Shown: in pieces, positions 1 to 8,721 of the stretch | Layout: each line of letters begins with the position of its first letter | Position numbering within the stretch: the first letter of the stretch is position 1 | NCBI GenBank assembly: GCA_003435055.1 | Contig: QUMM01000015.1 | Location: 7,058-71,057 of the forward strand | Direction of reading: 5' to 3' | Source: Lachnospiraceae bacterium OF09-6 | GTDB lineage: Bacteria; Bacillota; Clostridia; Lachnospirales; Lachnospiraceae | DNA: 64,000 nucleotides | The notes under the pieces: generated by a model | What the model was told of the DNA's origin: nothing | Seen by the model: only the letters and a program-made list of their open reading frames with translations | Databases searched by the model: none | Made by a program: the position numbers and the translations under genes

Positions 1-706
1 ACGTAAAGATCTCTTCCGGTGCTCCGTAACGTTCAATCTTACTGCCGTGCACACAGATTACCTGGTCGGATATCTTCTGTGCCAGATCCAGTTCATGCAG
101 AGACATGATCACCGCCACATTCCGTTGTCTGACCATGTCCTTTAGAATCGTCAGCAGTTCCAGCTTATGTCGAATATCCAGGAAAGAAGTCGGCTCATCC
201 AAAATAATAATCTCCGGCTCCTGACAGATGGCTCTGGCCAGCAGAATTCTCTGCCGTTGACCATCACTGATTTCAGAGAAATCGCAATCTGCCAGTTCTT
301 CCGCATGTACCAGCTTCATAGCTTCCTGTACTTTCTGATGATCCTCTTCGCTTAAAATACCAAGACGCCCGGTATAAGGATAACGTCCGGTATTTACCAC
401 ATCCTCACAGGTCATCAGCTCTGGCCGGATACGCTCCGTCAGTACTACCGCCATCTTCTTTGCAGTATCCTTCTCCGTCATTTCCCGGATTGACTGCCGA
501 TCAATATACACGGTTCCGGCAATCAGCGTCAGTTGTCTGGTAATACTTTTTAAAATGGTGGATTTGCCGGCGCCATTTGGTCCGATCAGCGTCAGAATCT
601 CTCCTTTTTTCAGCCGGATCTCAATATCTTTAATCAACGGTTCACCATTATAACCCACCGTCATTTTATCTGTATATACAAAATAGTCTTTCTTTTCATC
701 CATCAT
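1..706 (-). CDS. Iron/cobalamin-type ABC transporter ATP-binding protein (cut off at the left edge)
   Basis: Cytoplasmic ATPase of an FecCDE/BtuCD-type importer for siderophore, heme or corrinoid. About 235 residues are visible and the C-terminus lies outside the window. Seen: Walker A GPNGAGKST near residue 40, an ABC signature in the altered form SDGQRQR, Walker B IIILDEPTSFLD, and the switch histidine in MSLHELDL. The ATG overlaps the stop of the upstream permease gene (ATGA), which fixes the start and implies translational coupling. It is the third gene of a binding protein-permease-ATPase set that follows the corrinoid module, so corrinoid is a reasonable but unproven substrate. Confidence 0.93.
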   Translation of the reverse strand, partial: MMDEKKDYFVYTDKMTVGYNGEPLIKDIEIRLKKGEILTLIGPNGAGKSTILKSITRQLTLIAGTVYIDRQSIREMTEKDTAKKMAVVLTERIRPELMTCEDVVNTGRYPYTGRLGILSEEDHQKVQEAMKLVHAEELADCDFSEISDGQRQRILLARAICQEPEIIILDEPTSFLDIRHKLELLTILKDMVRQRNVAVIMSLHELDLAQKISDQVICVHGSKIERYGAPEEIFT

Positions 707-1713
707 CGCTGTTTCCTCACCATCATATAGATCACAACCGGTGCTCCAAATATCGCTGTCACGGAACTGATAGACAGCTCTGTCGGTGCAAATACCGTTC
801 TTGCGATCAGATCACAGAACAGGCAGAATACTGCACCTCCCAGGAAACATCCAGGTATAATCAAAATTGGTTTTGCCGTCTTCATCAGTGACTTAATCAG
901 ATGAGGAACTGCAATTCCCACAAAGGAAATAGGACCTGCAAAGGCTGTTACCGTTGCGGACAGCACGCTGGACAGCAAAATAAGGCTGATACGAAATGCT
1001 TTGATATTCACTCCCATATTCTGTGCATAGTTTTCCCCCAGCTGATAGGCGCTCATTGGCTTGGACATAAGAAAAGCCAGGGCCAGTGAAATCAATACCA
1101 CTACCGTACAGACCTGTACATTCCCCCAGGTTGTACCGGAAAAACTTCCCAGTGACCAGTTATGCAGGTTCACAATATTGGAATCATCGGCAAAAGTTAC
1201 TACAAAATCAGTCACCGCCGAGCAAATATATCCAATCATAACACCACAGATAACCAGCATGGACATTCTCTTTACTTTTCTGGAAACCAGCAAGATAAAG
1301 CCCATGGATATCATAGATCCCACAAAAGCAGCCAGAATCATCACCAGGGAACTGGACGCAATCCCACGGCTGAGAAGAAAGATCATCACCAGAGATACCA
1401 CCAGCTTTGCACCGGATGAAATTCCCAGTACAAATGGTCCGGCAATGGGATTTCCAAAAAACGTCTGCAGGAGAAATCCGGAAACGGATAAAGCCCCTCC
1501 CAGTAGCAGTGCCGCCAGAATACGGGGCAGACGAATCTGCCAGACAATATTGTAGGCCGTCTGCTCACCTGTCTTTTTCACTATGATATCAAAGATTTCT
1601 TTTACCGACATCTGTACACTGCCTGCGTTGATATTCCAGAAAAACAGCATCAACAGTAAAACAATTAATATCACAAACGATACCGCATATCGAATCTGTG
1701 CTTTTTTCTTCAT
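703..1713 (-). CDS. FecCD/BtuC-family ABC transporter permease
   Basis: Integral membrane permease of 336 residues, the usual size for the FecCD family, with about ten hydrophobic segments. Characteristic stretches are LPRILAALLLGGALSVSGF near residue 65 and GPISFVGIAVPHL near residue 260; the second lies at the coupling helix that contacts the ATPase. The start follows a GGAAG ribosome site, and the stop overlaps the start of the ATPase gene. The family moves ferric siderophores, heme or cobalamin inward. Substrate is not readable from the permease itself. Confidence 0.93.
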   Translation of the reverse strand: MKKKAQIRYAVSFVILIVLLLMLFFWNINAGSVQMSVKEIFDIIVKKTGEQTAYNIVWQIRLPRILAALLLGGALSVSGFLLQTFFGNPIAGPFVLGISSGAKLVVSLVMIFLLSRGIASSSLVMILAAFVGSMISMGFILLVSRKVKRMSMLVICGVMIGYICSAVTDFVVTFADDSNIVNLHNWSLGSFSGTTWGNVQVCTVVVLISLALAFLMSKPMSAYQLGENYAQNMGVNIKAFRISLILLSSVLSATVTAFAGPISFVGIAVPHLIKSLMKTAKPILIIPGCFLGGAVFCLFCDLIARTVFAPTELSISSVTAIFGAPVVIYMMVRKQR

Positions 1714-1731
1714 GCGTCAGCTTCCTTCTTT

Positions 1732-3366
1732 CTACTTCGTATCCGTCAGCCGATACATATAAGTCAGCTGTGACAGATCTGGATCATCACTTGTCAACAT
1801 CGTATGCATATCAGAAATCATGGTAGCAATACCTGTCGTTTCCTGGAAAAGGCTTTTTTCTGTACACCAGACATTTCCTTCTTTCACGGCTTTAAAATCT
1901 GCCAGCAGACTGCTCTTCTCCAGTAATTCATCCAGAGAATGCAATTCACTCTCTATGGCACTGTTGTAAATAATATAATCTGCATCACAGGCGCCTGCGT
2001 AAAAGTCTTCCATCTGCATATTCATAGTGGAAAGCGCATTATCATTCCCCAGATTCTGGAAAATATAACGACCTCCTGCCAGTTCGATCATTTTGGAGAT
2101 ATAGTCTCCGGTTTTTCGCACTGTCACATATCCATTGGAGTTAATCGAGAAAAAGGCAACCGTTTTCTCTGTATTTTCTGCTCCCAGGACATCCGTCAGC
2201 ATATCCGTCTGACTTTGAAAGTACGCATCAGCCTCTTCCTCTTTATCCAGAAGCACTGCATACAGCTTCAGCCACTCCATGCGTCCCAGTGGATCACTTT
2301 CATAGCTGGAATGCTCTACCAGCACCGGAATGCCAAATTCTTCCAGCTTCTCCCGTACATCAGGAGAATGATAGATCATGGTTGATTCTATCGCAAGATC
2401 GCAGCCATTTGCCAGAATCAGTTCATAATCTGGTGCACTGTATTTTCCTGCATATTGTATATTGCCATTTTCCATAGCTTCTTTTGCTTCCTCAATATAC
2501 CAGCCATTCGCATCAGTTCCTGACAATGTGATATTTTCAATGCCACCAATGGCACGGAACAGATCCATAGAAGAGGTCGCTACCAGATAGATATGATCCA
2601 ATGGCTGCTGCAAGACTTTGATCTCTTTATCCAGCCCTTCCGGCGCCTCTTTTCCTTCCGGCACGACCAGATAAGACCCTTCCTGCGCAATCGTAATCAC
2701 TGCATAGTCATCCTGATAGTAATCCACTGCAAACTGTGTGGCATACTCCAGTTCCATACTATGATCATACGTCAGCCCCGGGATCTCCAGTATCTCATGC
2801 TCCAGCCCGGTGCCGGTGCTTTTGACACCGTCGGTGTTTTCCGTTGTTTCATCAGGTACGGTGGTATCTGCCTCTGTTACAGCTTCTGACTCTTTTGTCT
2901 GTCCATCCCAGCTTTTCAACGTGGCGGAATCCAGAACGATCTCATAATCAATCTCATGTGGCTCACTCATGGCAACCGTATCAGCAGTCACCGGAACACC
3001 AGCATCAAATCCGGCCATCGGGATCGTAAACTGTGAATTTCCTTCCGTATTTTCCGGTTCGTATTTTTCCCCATCCACAATCATATAATCATAATAAGGA
3101 CTGCTGAATTCAATCCTGGCTGTCATCTGTCCATCTTTTACTGTTAGCTCCACCGGTGAGGAAATCGTAGCTCTTCCGCTTCCTCCTTCCAGAGTTCCAT
3201 CCGCAATATAGATACCATCTTCCAGCCCCAGCTGCTGTACAGTTACCATACTGCTTACTTCCTCTGTCTCAGCTGTCTGGCTTTCTTCTGCTGTTGCAGC
3301 CTGTGGCAGACTTCCTGCAAGCATCACGGCTGCTGCTATCATTACTTTTCTACGCCATCTTTTCAT
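1732..3366 (-). CDS. NEAT-like domain plus FecB/BtuF-type substrate-binding protein
   Basis: Exported binding protein of 544 residues for the importer just downstream. Order: signal peptide ending around ATA-EE without a lipobox cysteine, a NEAT-like (iron-transport-associated) domain at roughly residues 45-155 (DGIYIADGTLEGGSGRATIS, then VKDGQMTARIEF and YEIVLDSATL), a TE-rich linker, then a periplasmic-binding-protein fold from about residue 215. A single-chain NEAT plus binding-protein fusion suggests heme or another tetrapyrrole as ligand. The start has AGGAGG six bases upstream. It begins 22 bases after the PucR gene, so it is probably cotranscribed with the corrinoid module. Retention at the surface is unexplained because no lipobox or sortase motif is evident. 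Confidence 0.88.
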   Translation of the reverse strand: MKRWRRKVMIAAAVMLAGSLPQAATAEESQTAETEEVSSMVTVQQLGLEDGIYIADGTLEGGSGRATISSPVELTVKDGQMTARIEFSSPYYDYMIVDGEKYEPENTEGNSQFTIPMAGFDAGVPVTADTVAMSEPHEIDYEIVLDSATLKSWDGQTKESEAVTEADTTVPDETTENTDGVKSTGTGLEHEILEIPGLTYDHSMELEYATQFAVDYYQDDYAVITIAQEGSYLVVPEGKEAPEGLDKEIKVLQQPLDHIYLVATSSMDLFRAIGGIENITLSGTDANGWYIEEAKEAMENGNIQYAGKYSAPDYELILANGCDLAIESTMIYHSPDVREKLEEFGIPVLVEHSSYESDPLGRMEWLKLYAVLLDKEEEADAYFQSQTDMLTDVLGAENTEKTVAFFSINSNGYVTVRKTGDYISKMIELAGGRYIFQNLGNDNALSTMNMQMEDFYAGACDADYIIYNSAIESELHSLDELLEKSSLLADFKAVKEGNVWCTEKSLFQETTGIATMISDMHTMLTSDDPDLSQLTYMYRLTDTK

Positions 3367-3388
3367 ACTGTCCTCCTATGCCTCTTTT

Positions 3389-4942
3389 CTATCCTTCTTT
3401 TTCTTCCTGCTCCAGAAGACGCAGCGAGAGATTTAAATAAAAGATCTCATCCGGATCCTCCAGACTGGACTGGAGCACTGCTTTTATCTTTTCCAGACGA
3501 TACAGGAATGTACTACGGTGAATAAACATCTCATTTGCTGTCTGCGTAGCATTCAGGTTCTGTTCCAGATAGGTGCGCAGCGTCAGCATATATTCAGAAT
3601 GATGTATCTCATCCAGCTTCTTCAGTTCCAGGAGACGTTCATGGCACAACATGGAAGCTGGCAGTCTCTTGGTCGTCTGCTCCATAATATATGTCAGTAC
3701 GATCTGATCAAACTTGTGAATCCATACATATGGCTTTTTCCTGCCACCTACATCCAGAGCAATCTTAGCCTGCAGATACTGCCTGCGCAGATTCATGTGC
3801 CCTTCCATCGTTCTGCTGTATCCTGCCTTCAGATAACTGTCACGAATAAAATAGATCAATGATGCTTCTACTTCCTCTTCTGTCTGACCAGTCCTGGTCA
3901 GATTAAAAAAGCAGACGATCTCCTGATGTACCTGAAAACTGGTAGAATGTGGAAACTGCTTTTTGATGTATTTGCAGATGGTTCCAGCTGTATGTTCTTT
4001 ATCCCCTCTGGCAGTCTGAAGCACAAGGCAAAAATATTCATGCCGGCTGCTCCATCCAAGAGCTGCCAGCCGATTACTCATTGTCAGGTAATCTGCCGTG
4101 CGGTCTGTCACAATTGTACGACATACATCATCCAGATCATCCTTTTCCTGAAAAGATGGTTCATGAAGTAAAATATACTCCAGGTAAGACGCAAGTGCCG
4201 CAAGAAGACATTTATCTCCTTCTGACAGCTTATTATGAGATTCCAGAACTGCCACTCGATGTGTTACTTCTCCCTTTGTCCACAGATTCATACTGATCAT
4301 TCTGCATCCGTTAATAAAAGCCGGAAGCAGTATTGGCTTCTCTGCTGTCAGTGACTTCTTATAGCTTTCGTCCTGGATAAATGCATTCATATATTCCAGA
4401 TTCACGATCTGATCAGTAAAGAGCTGATTTTCTTTTGCGATCGCTCCGATTCTGCCTTCCGCAGTCAGTGTAAAATCCATTCCCATTACGACCAGGGGAT
4501 TTCCCAGCATCTCTGCTGATAACTTTAACGCACGCTGAATTGATCCACTCTGCAGTACCAGTGTATTCAACTGGTCTATCCAGTCATCGCACCGGTCAAA
4601 GATACGCTGAAGTGTATTTAATACATCAATGGCAGGAATTGTCTCATTCAAACGAATGTAGGGACTTTTCGGTGCCTGAATCTGTCGATCCTCAAACTTC
4701 CATTCCGTCAGAATCAGCAGAGCATCATCCAGCTCCTTTAAGATCTGCATTCCTTTTTCATTTTTCTGAAGCTGTTTCAGATAGGCTCCCGTCATTACAC
4801 AGACTCTTTCCCGGGACACGCCTGCTCCGGATGTCAGGAAAAATGGCCGAAAATATTCGTCCTCACCGGAAATATGATCCTGCGAGACGATCTCATAACG
4901 TTCTCTTAATCTGTCTGCCAGATAAGCACTTGATAATTTCAC
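3389..4942 (-). CDS. PucR/CdaR-family transcriptional regulator
   Basis: DNA-binding regulator of about 517 residues with the PucR C-terminal helix-turn-helix (NATQTANEMFIHRSTFLYRL), near residue 475. The middle carries a weakly conserved sensor region. I chose the GTG at 4942 (VKLSSAYLADRL) because it has GGAGGTG eight bases upstream and overlaps the stop of the preceding corrinoid-protein gene. A longer reading frame exists upstream but would run through that gene. PucR-type regulators commonly sit in corrinoid methyltransferase operons, and this one probably controls its own operon. Confidence 0.85.
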   Translation of the reverse strand: MKLSSAYLADRLRERYEIVSQDHISGEDEYFRPFFLTSGAGVSRERVCVMTGAYLKQLQKNEKGMQILKELDDALLILTEWKFEDRQIQAPKSPYIRLNETIPAIDVLNTLQRIFDRCDDWIDQLNTLVLQSGSIQRALKLSAEMLGNPLVVMGMDFTLTAEGRIGAIAKENQLFTDQIVNLEYMNAFIQDESYKKSLTAEKPILLPAFINGCRMISMNLWTKGEVTHRVAVLESHNKLSEGDKCLLAALASYLEYILLHEPSFQEKDDLDDVCRTIVTDRTADYLTMSNRLAALGWSSRHEYFCLVLQTARGDKEHTAGTICKYIKKQFPHSTSFQVHQEIVCFFNLTRTGQTEEEVEASLIYFIRDSYLKAGYSRTMEGHMNLRRQYLQAKIALDVGGRKKPYVWIHKFDQIVLTYIMEQTTKRLPASMLCHERLLELKKLDEIHHSEYMLTLRTYLEQNLNATQTANEMFIHRSTFLYRLEKIKAVLQSSLEDPDEIFYLNLSLRLLEQEEKEG

Positions 4943-5598
4943 TTTTCTGCCACCTCCGACTGCTTCTCTATCAACTCTTTTGCCAGACTGGCACAATCTG
5001 CTGCGGTCTCTGTATAGGCGTCCGCTCCCATCTGTTCTGCCAGCTCTCTGGTCACAGCTCCTCCACCTACCAGAATCTTATACGTTCTTTTTGTATTGCG
5101 ACGCAGACTCTTTACTACCTGTGCCATCTCTGGTATGGATGTATTCAGAAGCGATGACAGACATACTATTGATACATCAGGATTCTCCCGGATTGCTTTC
5201 AGAAACTGCTTTTCTGAAATATCTACTCCAAGGTCAATCACCTCAAATCCCACACTGCGAAACATCAATGCCACAAGGTTCTTCCCCACATCATGGAGAT
5301 CTCCTTCTACAGTTCCCAGTATCACTTTGCCAATTCGTGGCTGCTGACTCAGACGGTCATCCTGCTCAATCAGTTCAAAACCCTTTCGGATGCATCTGGC
5401 TGCTGCCAGAATCCTTGGAATATCACTGTCTCCGTTTTTAAAGAATTCGCTCATATCTTTCATTGCAGACAGCATTCCATCATCTACAATCTCTTTTGCC
5501 GTAACTCCTGAAGCAAGGGCAGTATTCACCAGTTCCGTTGTCTCCTGCGGATGTCCGTCTTTTATTGCTGTTCGAATCTGTTCTAAAATCTCTTTCAT
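4939..5598 (-). CDS. Corrinoid (cobalamin-binding) protein, MtbC/MttC type, copy 2
   Basis: Methyl-carrying corrinoid protein of 219 residues. A helical N-terminal cap domain (residues 1-90) is followed by the B12-binding Rossmann domain with the histidine ligand motif D-L-H-D-V-G-K-N near residue 105, then VGGGAVT near residue 175. It cycles between Co(I) and methyl-Co(III) states, passing methyl groups between a substrate methyltransferase and tetrahydrofolate. No strong ribosome site is visible before the ATG. It is clearly related to the copy at 8002-8643. Two carriers in one operon suggest two methyl donors or a redundant pair. Confidence 0.92.
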   Translation of the reverse strand: MKEILEQIRTAIKDGHPQETTELVNTALASGVTAKEIVDDGMLSAMKDMSEFFKNGDSDIPRILAAARCIRKGFELIEQDDRLSQQPRIGKVILGTVEGDLHDVGKNLVALMFRSVGFEVIDLGVDISEKQFLKAIRENPDVSIVCLSSLLNTSIPEMAQVVKSLRRNTKRTYKILVGGGAVTRELAEQMGADAYTETAADCASLAKELIEKQSEVAEK

Positions 5599-5634
5599 TT
5601 AAATTACTGCTTTCTTTTTTCTATTTATATTGTA

Positions 5635-6174
5635 TTACTCCAGCAAGAAACAGCTTGTGTATGCAATCGTACATGGACCATAGTAATATTCCATATGATT
5701 GGCCTTACAGACCTGCGTCACCAGCATACCATAAGCCTCCATGGAGGAAAATGCTTCATCCGGAAATCGGCATGGCGCATCCGGATAAGTACAGACCTTA
5801 CATTTTACGCAGCTTCCGGCACTGATCGGTCTCATCTTCGGATACTGCTTTCTCAGTTCTTTTTCCAGACTGAGAAAATGTTCCTTATGCAGCGCCTCTG
5901 TCTCCATCATAGTCTCGCCGTCCAGCTCATCTTCCAGTTCTCCCACAGTCTGCACAATAATACCATGCTGATAGGCATCTATTATCTTCTGGCATTCTTC
6001 CAGGCTTCCACACCCCGGAGGACAGCTCCAGCACTTTCCATATCGGTGGCAGGTGTTCTTTTCACACATTGCCCGTACCTCCGACATTAATTCTATCGTA
6101 CTGCAATCCAACGGTGCCACATGGGAAAACCCATGTGCCAGTCCCTGTTTTTCCAATTCTTTATAGTCTAACAT
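5635..6174 (-). CDS. DUF2284 metal-binding (Fe-S type) protein
   Basis: Cytoplasmic protein of 179 residues with two cysteine clusters: CEKNTCHRYGKCWSCPPGC near residues 37-56 and CVKCKVC...C near residues 122-135. This is the pattern of the DUF2284 family, thought to bind an Fe-S cluster. The family is often found beside corrinoid methyltransferases, where an electron-transfer or maturation role is assumed but not proven. The ribosome site GGAGG lies nine bases upstream, inside the end of the activator gene. The genes are three bases apart, so they are likely cotranslated. Confidence 0.82.
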   Translation of the reverse strand: MLDYKELEKQGLAHGFSHVAPLDCSTIELMSEVRAMCEKNTCHRYGKCWSCPPGCGSLEECQKIIDAYQHGIIVQTVGELEDELDGETMMETEALHKEHFLSLEKELRKQYPKMRPISAGSCVKCKVCTYPDAPCRFPDEAFSSMEAYGMLVTQVCKANHMEYYYGPCTIAYTSCFLLE

Positions 6175-6176
6175 TT

Positions 6177-7901
6177 CTATTCCTCCTCTGGGAAAGCCAG
6201 TTCATCCACAAAGGTATCCTGAAATTCTGCTGATGCAGCCAGTTCCAGAAAACGAATGCCCCTTACCAGCCTGTCTGTCGCTTCTAATTCATCTGTATTT
6301 AGCAATGCGATCTTGGCACCTTCTCCGGCAGCATTTCCCACAGGCTCTACCAGATGTTCCAATTCTGGCGGTAATAGCCCGATGGCACAGGCACTGGCAG
6401 GGTTCATGTAATTGCCAAACGCACCTGCAATGTAGATCTTCTGGATCTCTTTTTCAGTAATTCCCAGTTCTTTCATCAACAGCTGAATGCCTGCTGCAAT
6501 GGCTGCCTTAGCCAGCTGCACTTCCCGCACATCCTTCTGAGTCAGATAAACACCTTTTTCATTTCCTGCTTTTTCCGGTGACACCAGAACAAAAATACTG
6601 TCGTTTTCCTGACCACTTTCCAAATGTCCCATTTCATCAATCAGGCCAGCTTTATACAGCTGCGCAACCAGGTCTATCAGACCAGATCCACACAATCCGA
6701 TGGCAGGCTGATGATCTACCGTGGTATAGGTCCATGATCCGCCTTCATAAGCTACATGATCCACCGCTCCTGCTGCGCCACGCATTCCACATTCGATCTT
6801 GGCTCCTTCAAAAGCCGGTCCGGCTGCTGTGGAACAGGCAGCCATTTTTTCTTTGTTCCCCAGCACCATTTCTCCATTGGTACCGATATCAATCATCAAG
6901 GATATCTCATCCTTTAAATCCTGACGCAACGCCAACAGACAGCCACAAGTATCTGCGCCTACATAACCGGCTATATCTGGAAGCATCAGCAGCTGCGCCT
7001 GTGGATGAATATGCAGTCCATATTCCTTCGCCTTCAACGTCAGCCGTTCACTGAATGCCGGATTGTACGGAGCATGTACCAGCGATCCAGGTGAAATTCC
7101 CAGAAAAAGATGATGCATACAGGTATTTCCCACAATACTTACCTGATAGATCTCTTCCGGCTGTATCTTTTTCTTTTTCGCCAATTTGTGCAAAAGCTCG
7201 TCTATCGCTGTCTGAATACAGCTGCTAAGTGCTTCCACGCCATGTTCCAATGCATAATTAGCTCGCATGATCACATCTGCTCCGTACTGTGCCTGCGGAT
7301 TCATCATACTCTCAATGGCGCATACCGTTCCATTCTCTGCGTTCATCAGATAACCTACTACTGTTGTAGTTCCTATGTCAAAGGCTGTCATATAAGCCTT
7401 CGGTTTTTCTTTTTTCAATTCCAGAATGCTGTCTCTGGTATGTATCGCAAACCAGTCTTCTCCTTCTTTTCTTTTATCAAAAAGAGAAGCTGCCAGCTTC
7501 AGATTGGGCTCCACATGCGTCATTTCCAGACCGGATGTCTTTCTTACCTCTGTCACCAGACGCTCCCAGTCGGAGCGATTATCTCCGGCGATTGCCTTCT
7601 CCAACTTCACCGGATGAATAAAAAGTCCTGGTTTAAAAGCTACCGGACGATTCAGTCCCTCCGTCAGAATAGCATGCTTCTGACTGGAAATCAGTGTGTC
7701 TACTTTCATTTCACTATGTACCAGAGTCTGACACGCTTTTACTATCTCTCCATTTATTTTTACCAGACATTTTCCGCATTTACCCTGTCCCCCACAGGGT
7801 GCATCCGGACACAATCCCGCCTGAATCTCTGCCTCCAGAATGGTCGTTCCATCTGGGACTTCGATCTGTTTCTGTTCTCTGATAAATATAACTACACCCA
7901 T
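6177..7901 (-). CDS. Corrinoid-activating protein (RACo-like: 2Fe-2S ferredoxin plus ASKHA ATPase, DUF4445)
   Basis: A 574-residue activator that re-reduces inactive Co(II) corrinoid proteins at the expense of ATP. The N-terminal plant-type 2Fe-2S domain has cysteines in CPDAPCGGQGKCGKC at residues 31-45 and another near residue 57. The central and C-terminal ASKHA domain shows FDIGTTTVVGYL near residue 174, IDIGTNGEMVLGN near residue 340, LCGSGLIDLV and IYIAGAFGNYMNP. The start has GGAGG seven bases upstream. It is preceded by a strong terminator (7950-7990), so it is probably made in smaller amounts than the corrinoid protein upstream, as fits a catalytic repair enzyme. Confidence 0.9.
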   Translation of the reverse strand: MGVVIFIREQKQIEVPDGTTILEAEIQAGLCPDAPCGGQGKCGKCLVKINGEIVKACQTLVHSEMKVDTLISSQKHAILTEGLNRPVAFKPGLFIHPVKLEKAIAGDNRSDWERLVTEVRKTSGLEMTHVEPNLKLAASLFDKRKEGEDWFAIHTRDSILELKKEKPKAYMTAFDIGTTTVVGYLMNAENGTVCAIESMMNPQAQYGADVIMRANYALEHGVEALSSCIQTAIDELLHKLAKKKKIQPEEIYQVSIVGNTCMHHLFLGISPGSLVHAPYNPAFSERLTLKAKEYGLHIHPQAQLLMLPDIAGYVGADTCGCLLALRQDLKDEISLMIDIGTNGEMVLGNKEKMAACSTAAGPAFEGAKIECGMRGAAGAVDHVAYEGGSWTYTTVDHQPAIGLCGSGLIDLVAQLYKAGLIDEMGHLESGQENDSIFVLVSPEKAGNEKGVYLTQKDVREVQLAKAAIAAGIQLLMKELGITEKEIQKIYIAGAFGNYMNPASACAIGLLPPELEHLVEPVGNAAGEGAKIALLNTDELEATDRLVRGIRFLELAASAEFQDTFVDELAFPEEE

Positions 7902-7949
7902 TTTATGCCTCCAAACTTATACTGCTTTTATTATAGCAAATTATTGCTT

Positions 7950-7990
7950 AAAAAAAAAGGCTGTTAAACCTTTTCGGGTTCAACAGCCTT
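7950..7990 (-). terminator. Intra-operon rho-independent terminator
   Basis: A near-perfect 14-bp stem (AAGGCTGTTGAACC pairing with GGTTTAACAGCCTT) with a five-base loop, followed on the minus strand by eight or nine Ts. It lies between the corrinoid protein gene (ends 8002) and the activator gene (starts 7901). It should reduce transcription of the downstream genes relative to the first two. Confidence 0.85.
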
Positions 7991-8001
7991 CCATATTTTT
8001 C

Positions 8002-8643
8002 TTAAGCTGCACCTGCCAGTTTCTTAGCCAGTGTTGCTGCTGAAGCTGCGTCTTCAGAATATCCGTCAGCACCAATCTCATCAGCAAATTCCTGTGTAAT
8101 AGGTGCTCCACCAACCATGATCTTAATATCTTTTCTGAAATCTTCAGCTGCGATTGCTGCAACAGTATCTTTCAGAGATGGCATTGTTGTTGTTAACAGA
8201 GCAGACAGAGCGATGATCTTTGTATCTGGGTTTTCTCTGTAGCATTCGATAATCTTAGAAGCAGGAACATCAACTCCAAGGTCGATTACTTCAAAACCTG
8301 CTGATTCAATCATCATGCCTACCAGATTCTTTCCGATATCGTGAAGGTCGCCTGCTACTGTTGCAAGAATCAGCTTACCATTAGATCCTGTAGATCCTGA
8401 AGACAGATGTGGTTTCAGAACTTCTACACCTTTCTTCATAGCACGTGCTGCAACCAGCATTTCTGGAACGAAGATTTCTCCGTTTTTGAATTTTTCACCA
8501 ACTATAGCCATTGCATCAATCATACCTTTGTTCAGGATCTCTGTTGGGTCACATCCGGAATCCAGTGCGTCCTGTACAGCTGCTCCTACCAGTTTTGCTT
8601 TACCTTTTTCTACTAATTCAGCTACCTCATTAATTGATCCCAT
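8002..8643 (-). CDS. Corrinoid (cobalamin-binding) protein, MtbC/MttC type, copy 1
   Basis: Methyl carrier of 213 residues. The cap domain carries the conserved stretch GEKFKNGEIFVPEMLVAARA near residue 50. The B12 domain has D-L-H-D-I-G-K-N near residue 100, where the histidine is the lower cobalt ligand, and MVGGAPIT near residue 176. The start is set by AGGAGGT seven bases upstream. It directly follows the methyltetrahydrofolate methyltransferase gene and is the likely main partner. A strong terminator follows it. Confidence 0.94.
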   Translation of the reverse strand: MGSINEVAELVEKGKAKLVGAAVQDALDSGCDPTEILNKGMIDAMAIVGEKFKNGEIFVPEMLVAARAMKKGVEVLKPHLSSGSTGSNGKLILATVAGDLHDIGKNLVGMMIESAGFEVIDLGVDVPASKIIECYRENPDTKIIALSALLTTTMPSLKDTVAAIAAEDFRKDIKIMVGGAPITQEFADEIGADGYSEDAASAATLAKKLAGAA

Positions 8644-8721
8644 GATTCTACCTCCTAAATATTTTCTTGGGTGTTTGATTTATTTATGAAAAGTTTCCGC
8701 AAACTTTTTCATTCGTAATTC

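Noticed and set aside
7110..7967. A 285-codon plus-strand frame
   Set aside because: It is antisense to the RACo-like gene, whose 2Fe-2S and ATPase motifs are explicit.
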